From a virus: 64,000 nt of DNA. Positions 59,838-64,000 of the stretch are shown one piece after another. The first letter of the stretch is position 1; every line of letters starts with the position of its first letter. The notes under the pieces were generated by a model, which was not told where the DNA came from, searched no databases, and saw nothing but the letters and a program-made list of their open reading frames with translations. The translations under genes and the position numbers were made by a program. The DNA is taken from positions 1 through 64,000 of the IMG/VR virus record IMGVR_UViG_3300020221_002917; one strand, written 5' to 3'.

Positions 59838-60272
59838 CTATTTTCCAGTTAAACTAAGTTTTTTTAGTCTCGTATTGTAAAATTTAAATATTTCAATAGC
59901 ACCACTATCTCTATTATAATCGTCCAAATAACATACTAATGGTATTTCCCAACTACATATTAGTCGTGCACAATCAGAGCACGGTAATAATGTACAAGCT
60001 ATCATTCTTGCCTCGCCTCTTTTAAATAAACTCAATAGATTCTGTTCAGCATGAATAATATAAGGTAGCCTTTTATCTCTATTGCGCCAAAAGGAATTGC
60101 TTACTTTTTTACCGGATACAAGACCATTATAAGCAATACCTAAAACCCTATTATTATAGCCAAGGGCACATGCACCAACTTTTTTAAAAGGATCTTCACT
60201 TCTCTTAGAAGCCTCACGAGCTAACAATAATGCATACTCTTCCCACGAAATTCTATTCTTCAGCATCTTCAT
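59838..60272 (-). CDS. dCMP deaminase
   Basis: A 144-residue zinc enzyme of the cytidine/dCMP deaminase fold. The HAEQN motif (His74, Glu76) and PCSDCA (Cys98, Cys101) give the zinc site. The N-terminal helix and AYNG segment fit dCMP deaminases, which supply dUMP for dTTP. T4-like phages carry it with ribonucleotide reductase, as here. It overlaps the upstream nuclease gene by 20 nt. Confidence 0.88.
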   Translation of the reverse strand: MKMLKNRISWEEYALLLAREASKRSEDPFKKVGACALGYNNRVLGIAYNGLVSGKKVSNSFWRNRDKRLPYIIHAEQNLLSLFKRGEARMIACTLLPCSDCARLICSWEIPLVCYLDDYNRDSGAIEIFKFYNTRLKKLSLTGK

Positions 60273-60996
60273 GGTGTAAGCATTTTAATATTTCTTCTTC
60301 CATGTAAGGAATATTGATAATATGCCATTTTCCGGCTACTTTTTCATAATTTTCTGGCTCCTTGCGTTCATACCAAAAAATCTTTAATCTTAACGGTTCT
60401 AGACCAGACATTAGCTTATAGAGAAATGCGTACATGCTTAGCTGTAAGGAGTATGTATGGTACTCTGAGCACGGAAAATGCTCTAGCGGCTTTAACATTC
60501 GATGCCCAAACGGAGAAGTATATCTAAATTGCTTGTTGGTTTTAAAATCATAGACATTAAACGTTTTTTTATCTTTGTTTTGAACAATAATATCAGAGGT
60601 TCCAGCAATACCATACTTCCTGTTATATACCAAGTTTTCAAACATACTTCTCTTTGTATCAAGGGAAATATTTAACGCTTTAAAACCGTTAATTATTTCC
60701 TTGTAATGAGAGTCAATAATTTTGTTTTTACTAAGAAATACCTCTAAAACTTTATGTACTTTTGTTCCAAAATTTGCACTATCATCCCTCTTCCTCTTCC
60801 ATAGATCTAAAACGGTTTGAACTGTTACATCTTGACTTCTGGCTACCCTATAAGCAATATCCATTTCATCAAAAGGATATTTGAATTTTTCTACCCATCT
60901 TGTTACACTAGTATACTGAAATTTATCCTTAGGGTCAGTATATGTATGTTCTTTTGCATCAAAAACAGGTTTGTCCGCTAGCAGTATTTTAGGCAC
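60253..60996 (-). CDS. PD-(D/E)XK nuclease-like protein
   Basis: A 247-residue protein of the Cas4/RecB-like nuclease group: FGTKVHKVLEVFL (conserved His helix), GIAGTSDIIV with the Asp, NVYDFKTNK with D-x-K, and a Tyr/Gln helix (YSLQLSMYAFLYK) containing the Q-x-x-x-Y motif. All core residues are present. A role in recombination or DNA repair is likely. It overlaps the deaminase start by 20 nt. Confidence 0.82.
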   Translation of the reverse strand: MPKILLADKPVFDAKEHTYTDPKDKFQYTSVTRWVEKFKYPFDEMDIAYRVARSQDVTVQTVLDLWKRKRDDSANFGTKVHKVLEVFLSKNKIIDSHYKEIINGFKALNISLDTKRSMFENLVYNRKYGIAGTSDIIVQNKDKKTFNVYDFKTNKQFRYTSPFGHRMLKPLEHFPCSEYHTYSLQLSMYAFLYKLMSGLEPLRLKIFWYERKEPENYEKVAGKWHIINIPYMEEEILKCLHHEDAEE

Positions 60997-61024
60997 AACT
61001 AATTATAAACAAAAAAAAGAAATA

Positions 61025-61231
61025 TCAAGCCTTATAATACACACAGGTAAGTGTTTTTGGCATTTCCGTCATGTGAACTAATTTATATCCGAGCTTTTTT
61101 AACCCACCATCCATAATACTAAACCAATCATGCTCTACATTCACAAGAATGCTATGATGGGCCGTGTCTTCGTATACGTGTGAAGAAAATTCTTCACAGA
61201 ATCCTCGAACAGATGAATGTGTTTTTTTCAC
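61025..61231 (-). CDS. Hypothetical protein (68 aa)
   Basis: Reads MKKTHSSVRGFCEEFSSHVY, His and Tyr rich, ending TLTCVYYKA. Packed between other small genes in the same direction. No family is recognised. Confidence 0.5.
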   Translation of the reverse strand: MKKTHSSVRGFCEEFSSHVYEDTAHHSILVNVEHDWFSIMDGGLKKLGYKLVHMTEMPKTLTCVYYKA

Positions 61232-61239
61232 ACATATAT

Positions 61240-61473
61240 TTATTCTAGTTCGTCGTCGTCCTCAAGATCGTCGAGGGAAGAAATATCGAAAGGATTTTCT
61301 GTAGAAAAAGAAAGGTCATTTTCATAGCAATATGATTTGAGACCGCTACTGATAGCATCTAACTGTTCTTGAGACAAATAAAGAATGCCAGACTCTTTAG
61401 AGTCTATAATCAACTTTACATGAAGTGATCCGCTGGCGCTTTGATCTACAACTTGTAGATGAAAACTATTCAT
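61240..61473 (-). CDS. Acidic hypothetical protein (77 aa)
   Basis: Has a beta N-terminal half (FHLQVVDQSASGSLHVKLII) and a strongly acidic tail (ISSLDDLEDDDELE). Such tails in small phage proteins can mimic DNA or bind host polymerase, but nothing proves this here. Two overlapping AATAAATA-like boxes lie within 35 nt upstream of the ATG. Confidence 0.55.
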   Translation of the reverse strand: MNSFHLQVVDQSASGSLHVKLIIDSKESGILYLSQEQLDAISSGLKSYCYENDLSFSTENPFDISSLDDLEDDDELE

Positions 61474-61493
61474 TAATCACGCTCATGTATTTA

Positions 61494-61823
61494 TTATTTA
61501 TTCTTTCCAGTTACTGTGTCTACAAATAGAAATGCATTATTTTGGGCATCTTCTAAAGTATCATATTCTTTTGGTAATTCAATGACATCTAAATGGTCAC
61601 AGAGGAAGGCACCATTAACTGTTGGGCGGTATTTGCCTTGCTTATTTTTCATTATTGTTATATAACAACATTTATAGTCTCTAAGTGTAAATACATTTTG
61701 GTCAGGATCAGATTCCCATTCGCTATTATATTTAAATTTTTCTATCCGGTTTTTAGTGGGCTTGTAGCTGCGTCTAACCCCAAGCTGGTTATATTTCTTA
61801 AAAGTTTCTAAATTAGGATTCAA
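61494..61823 (-). CDS. Hypothetical protein (109 aa)
   Basis: Starts MNPNLETFKKYNQLGVRRSY, basic in the first half; the second half is alpha/beta (GAFLCDHLDVIELPKEYDTL). It overlaps the upstream gene by 11 nt. No family is recognised. Confidence 0.55.
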   Translation of the reverse strand: MNPNLETFKKYNQLGVRRSYKPTKNRIEKFKYNSEWESDPDQNVFTLRDYKCCYITIMKNKQGKYRPTVNGAFLCDHLDVIELPKEYDTLEDAQNNAFLFVDTVTGKNK

Positions 61824-62022
61824 AAATAAAGCCTTTTTCTAGATTGTAGACTTCATTGTTTTTGCTGTCTTTAATGGAGACAACATCTTCCCTAAGCTGA
61901 TTATAATAGTTATTTGCCTCTTTATGGGCCAACCAACTGTCTTCCGCTTTAATAGTTACAGATCTGCTTTTATCTGAACTATATACGTTTTTAATAACTA
62001 CTGTAAACTTTTCCATATCCAT
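61813..62022 (-). CDS. Hypothetical protein (69 aa)
   Basis: Reads MDMEKFTVVIKNVYSSDKSR, with a central SVTIKAEDSWLAHKEANNYY segment, a beta-beta-alpha pattern. It is the first gene of a short minus-strand row and is divergent from the flavoprotein gene. No family is recognised. Confidence 0.55.
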   Translation of the reverse strand: MDMEKFTVVIKNVYSSDKSRSVTIKAEDSWLAHKEANNYYNQLREDVVSIKDSKNNEVYNLEKGFIFES

Positions 62023-62050
62023 ATAATAAGAGGTATTCTAAAAAAATCAA

Positions 62051-62058
62051 TATAAATA
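62051..62058 (+). promoter_or_regulatory. Consensus late promoter box (TATAAATA)
   Basis: A perfect box 37 nt before the ATG at 62096, so this gene keeps an untranslated leader, unlike most others here. Confidence 0.6.
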
Positions 62059-62095
62059 ATTTGATTTTACATATATTTTCTTTTATACTCTATAA

Positions 62096-62698
62096 ATGAA
62101 GAACGTCCTAATAATCAATGGTGCCATAGGTGGGCGAACTGGCAATACTTCAATGTTGTTAAGAAAAATTAAGCGAATGCTTCTCAAAAAAAATGATTCT
62201 GTTCGTGTTAGAATTATTCATTTATCTCCTTCATTTTGTTGGAATAGCGTTAAACGTGCTATTAAAAAAGCAGACGCATTAATTTTTTCAACAGGTACAT
62301 ATTGGGATAGTTGGGGGTCAAGTATGCAGCAATTATTTGAAAAGATGACTGTATTAGAAGGATCTAAATATCTTGTCGGTAAACCGGCTTGTGCAATAGT
62401 TACAATGCACTCCGTTGGTGGTAAAGAAGTTTGTTCAAGAATTCTAGGAAATTTAGTTAGTTTGGGTTGTATGATTCCCCCTTTTGCAGGTTTTGCATAT
62501 TCCTATGCCGATCACGTTGCCCATAAAACACGTACATCCGGTAGAAGACTTTTAGATGATGTGTGGCATATTCAAGATTTAGAATCGTTGTTAGCAAACC
62601 TATTAAAAGCTGCAACAATAGAAATAAAACCAGATTATGAAGTCTGGGATTTCTTGAATACAACCGCATTCGACCCGACAACTGTTTGGTTGAAATGA
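62096..62698 (+). CDS. NADPH-dependent FMN-reductase/flavodoxin-fold protein
   Basis: A 200-residue protein. The start KNVLIINGAIGGRTGNTSMLLRKI holds the FMN phosphate loop (G-x-x-x-G-N-T/S), and SVKRAIKKADALIFSTGTYWDSWGSSMQQLFEKM is the classic segment between the second and third strands. This fits the FMN-dependent reductase family (PF03358). The redox partner is unknown; supplying electrons to ribonucleotide reductase or the radical-SAM enzymes is speculation. It is coupled to the next gene by ATGA. Confidence 0.8.
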   Translation: MKNVLIINGAIGGRTGNTSMLLRKIKRMLLKKNDSVRVRIIHLSPSFCWNSVKRAIKKADALIFSTGTYWDSWGSSMQQLFEKMTVLEGSKYLVGKPACAIVTMHSVGGKEVCSRILGNLVSLGCMIPPFAGFAYSYADHVAHKTRTSGRRLLDDVWHIQDLESLLANLLKAATIEIKPDYEVWDFLNTTAFDPTTVWLK

Positions 62699-63132
62699 AA
62701 ATTATTTTTTCAAGAAATTCCCATAAGTGGTTAAAGCGTTTTAATATTTGTTACAGATCACTTAAAGATGTAGTTTCCTATCTATGCTACAAGGAAGGCT
62801 ATCCCTCTAACAAGACCCTTCACATTCATATTAGAAGTAAAGGGTACAGTGATTTTGATATAAGCAGGAACGAAATTAACATTGGAATAGACTGTAAGTC
62901 TTTTAATAAAAAACTAAGAGTTAGAAGAATGATAAGAAACTTACTGCATGAATTAAGACATTTTATCCAATATAAAATTCAACACAAGCCAGTTAGTTTT
63001 GAATATTCATATAAAGATATGATCAATGTATCAGACAAATATTGGTATGCGCCAGAAGAAATAGATGCTCGTAGATACGAAATTCAAAAATTAGATTTTG
63101 TTGTTAAACGGTTAAAAAAACTTAACCGGTAG
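62695..63132 (+). CDS. HExxH putative metalloprotease (145 aa)
   Basis: The ATG at 62695 overlaps the preceding stop (ATGA), a better start than the TTG at 62686. The motif LLHELRHFIQY gives HExxH (His85, Glu86, His89), and APEEIDARRYE about 30 residues later supplies a third metal ligand. This is the short zincin pattern of SprT/ImmA-like proteins. The product could cut a host or phage protein. Its end overlaps the portal gene by 11 nt tail to tail. Confidence 0.68.
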   Translation: MKIIFSRNSHKWLKRFNICYRSLKDVVSYLCYKEGYPSNKTLHIHIRSKGYSDFDISRNEINIGIDCKSFNKKLRVRRMIRNLLHELRHFIQYKIQHKPVSFEYSYKDMINVSDKYWYAPEEIDARRYEIQKLDFVVKRLKKLNR

Positions 63133-64000
63133 GGGGTGGTGCCCCACCGGCCGCAGGGCCCGGTGCACCCTCTGCTGGAGCAGGCCCGCCTTCAGCAGGA
63201 ACTCCACCTTCTGGTCCACCAGCCGGGGTAGGTCCAAAAGCAGGCGGTAATGTACTTGCGGCTCCACCACCAACACTTGCACCACCAACTTCACCACCTT
63301 CTGCTGGAGCAACACCCGCTAAAGCATTTTCTTTCCAATTAGGGCCACCAGCTTTAATTTGCTCTAATTCCCAGCTAAATGCCATATCTTTTCTCATAAA
63401 TTCTCTATTTGCAAGAATTTCTACATCTGTCCCCCCCATGTATTTCTTTAATGCATATGTCTTACTAATATTATCAGCTGATTGAATTATGTCACCGAAT
63501 GTCTTTGATTTGATCTCCTGTTTTTGTGCCTCTCTCATCTCAAAGAAGTTAATTGGTACATTAAACTCAATATCAATGTTAGTTTCCTTAAGATCAAATT
63601 TTTCCCAAAGCTTTCTAAGCTTTAAATGCGTTACAAAACCATTCTTTAAGCCTTCAGCAAATTGCTGCTGCATTCTAACAATAAATTTAGCAAATTTTAA
63701 TTCCTCACGAAGAATGTTCATATCATCTTTGTAGCCAGTTTCAGCATTAAGTCTGGATACTGGTACCTTTAAGCTCTTATAAAGTTTCTTTAAGAAATAG
63801 TTCATTTCCTCTAGCCCCCAAGCTTGATTTGCACCTTCTAATTGTCTTACATCTGTACCTTCAGAACCAGCGCGCTTTGCAAACCAGAAATTATCTAAAA
63901 TACTTTGTGGGTTATATTTTTTAAGAGCCCCTCCGCCTTGCTGCGCATCAAAACTCTTAGATGACCAATATTGGTTCATTAATTTACGCATATACGCTTC
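63122..64000 (-). CDS. gp20: Portal vertex protein gp20, C-terminal part
   Basis: The frame is open to the right edge of the window, so the N-terminal half lies outside. Visible gp20 features are the NQYWSSKSFDA stretch, SILDNFWFAKRAGSEGTDVRQLEG, EEMNYFLKKLYKSLKVPVSRL and the helical KLRKLWEKFDL part. gp20 forms the dodecameric DNA gate. The last about 65 residues are an unusual Gly/Pro/Ala tail that is GC rich in an otherwise AT-rich region. In T4, gp20 precedes gp21; here it is on the other strand and far away. Confidence 0.88.
   Translation of the reverse strand, partial: EAYMRKLMNQYWSSKSFDAQQGGGALKKYNPQSILDNFWFAKRAGSEGTDVRQLEGANQAWGLEEMNYFLKKLYKSLKVPVSRLNAETGYKDDMNILREELKFAKFIVRMQQQFAEGLKNGFVTHLKLRKLWEKFDLKETNIDIEFNVPINFFEMREAQKQEIKSKTFGDIIQSADNISKTYALKKYMGGTDVEILANREFMRKDMAFSWELEQIKAGGPNWKENALAGVAPAEGGEVGGASVGGGAASTLPPAFGPTPAGGPEGGVPAEGGPAPAEGAPGPAAGGAPPPTG

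Noticed and set aside
62686-62694. TTG start for the HExxH protein
   Set aside because: An ATG three codons later overlaps the preceding stop as ATGA, the common coupling in this genome.

Overview
The window is part of the genome of a tailed phage of the T4 superfamily. Seen directly: a T4-type head module (neck gp13, head-completion nuclease gp4, prohead protease gp21, scaffold gp22, major capsid gp23, and the end of portal gp20), a gp5-like baseplate hub, class Ia ribonucleotide reductase, and repeated TATAAATA-type late promoters. The DNA is AT-rich except in gp22-gp23. Repetitive fibre genes, sugar-transfer genes and a two-module QueF suggest a marine phage of a Gram-negative, perhaps pseudomonadotal, host (inference). 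It is divergent: gp20 lies on the opposite strand far from gp21, and no photosynthesis or tRNA genes are visible.

Layout. 1-5.8 kb (+): adsorption-apparatus proteins (LamG-like, beta-propeller, and a paralogous pair, one with a LamG-like insertion). 5.8-10.6 kb (+): gp13, gp4, gp21, a small core protein, gp22, and gp23 broken by an in-frame TAA, then a strong terminator. 10.7-12.6 kb (+): sulfotransferase and GT9-like genes. 12.64-12.95 kb: a non-coding stretch with a gp23 relic, a late promoter, a chain of hairpins and a terminator. 12.9-24 kb (-): fibre genes built of 14-residue and 17-residue repeats. 24.1-28.9 kb: a 7-deazaguanine DNA-modification cluster (QueF, P-loop kinase, DUF1599-type protein, GMP reductase, formyltransferase, DpdA-like transglycosylase). 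28.9-32.2 kb (+): 3D-domain protein and gp5-like hub. 32.2-38.7 kb (-): membrane protein, NrdB, NrdA, small unknowns. 38.8-42.8 kb: tail-collar fibre, cell-wall hydrolase, anchored 3D-domain protein, phosphoribosyltransferase, small proteins. 42.8-58.3 kb: a very AT-rich island with five glycosyltransferases, a short UDP-sugar dehydrogenase, an amidinotransferase, a PIG-L deacetylase, three radical-SAM proteins and an asparagine-synthetase-like protein. 58.3-64 kb: S74 fibre, dCMP deaminase, PD-(D/E)XK nuclease, small proteins, flavodoxin-fold reductase, HExxH protein, and the C-terminal part of gp20.

How it may work together. QueF, DpdA and the formyltransferase fit a route that swaps DNA guanine for preQ1 and then N-formylates it. 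GMP reductase and the phosphoribosyltransferase could recycle the guanine released. The fibre genes share a tryptophan-containing 14-residue module that can change length in frame. Many late genes carry an NATAAATA-type box only 4-9 nt before the start codon, which predicts leaderless or nearly leaderless mRNAs. The 43-57 kb island has enzyme classes that usually build or decorate sugars or peptides; its product cannot be named from sequence.
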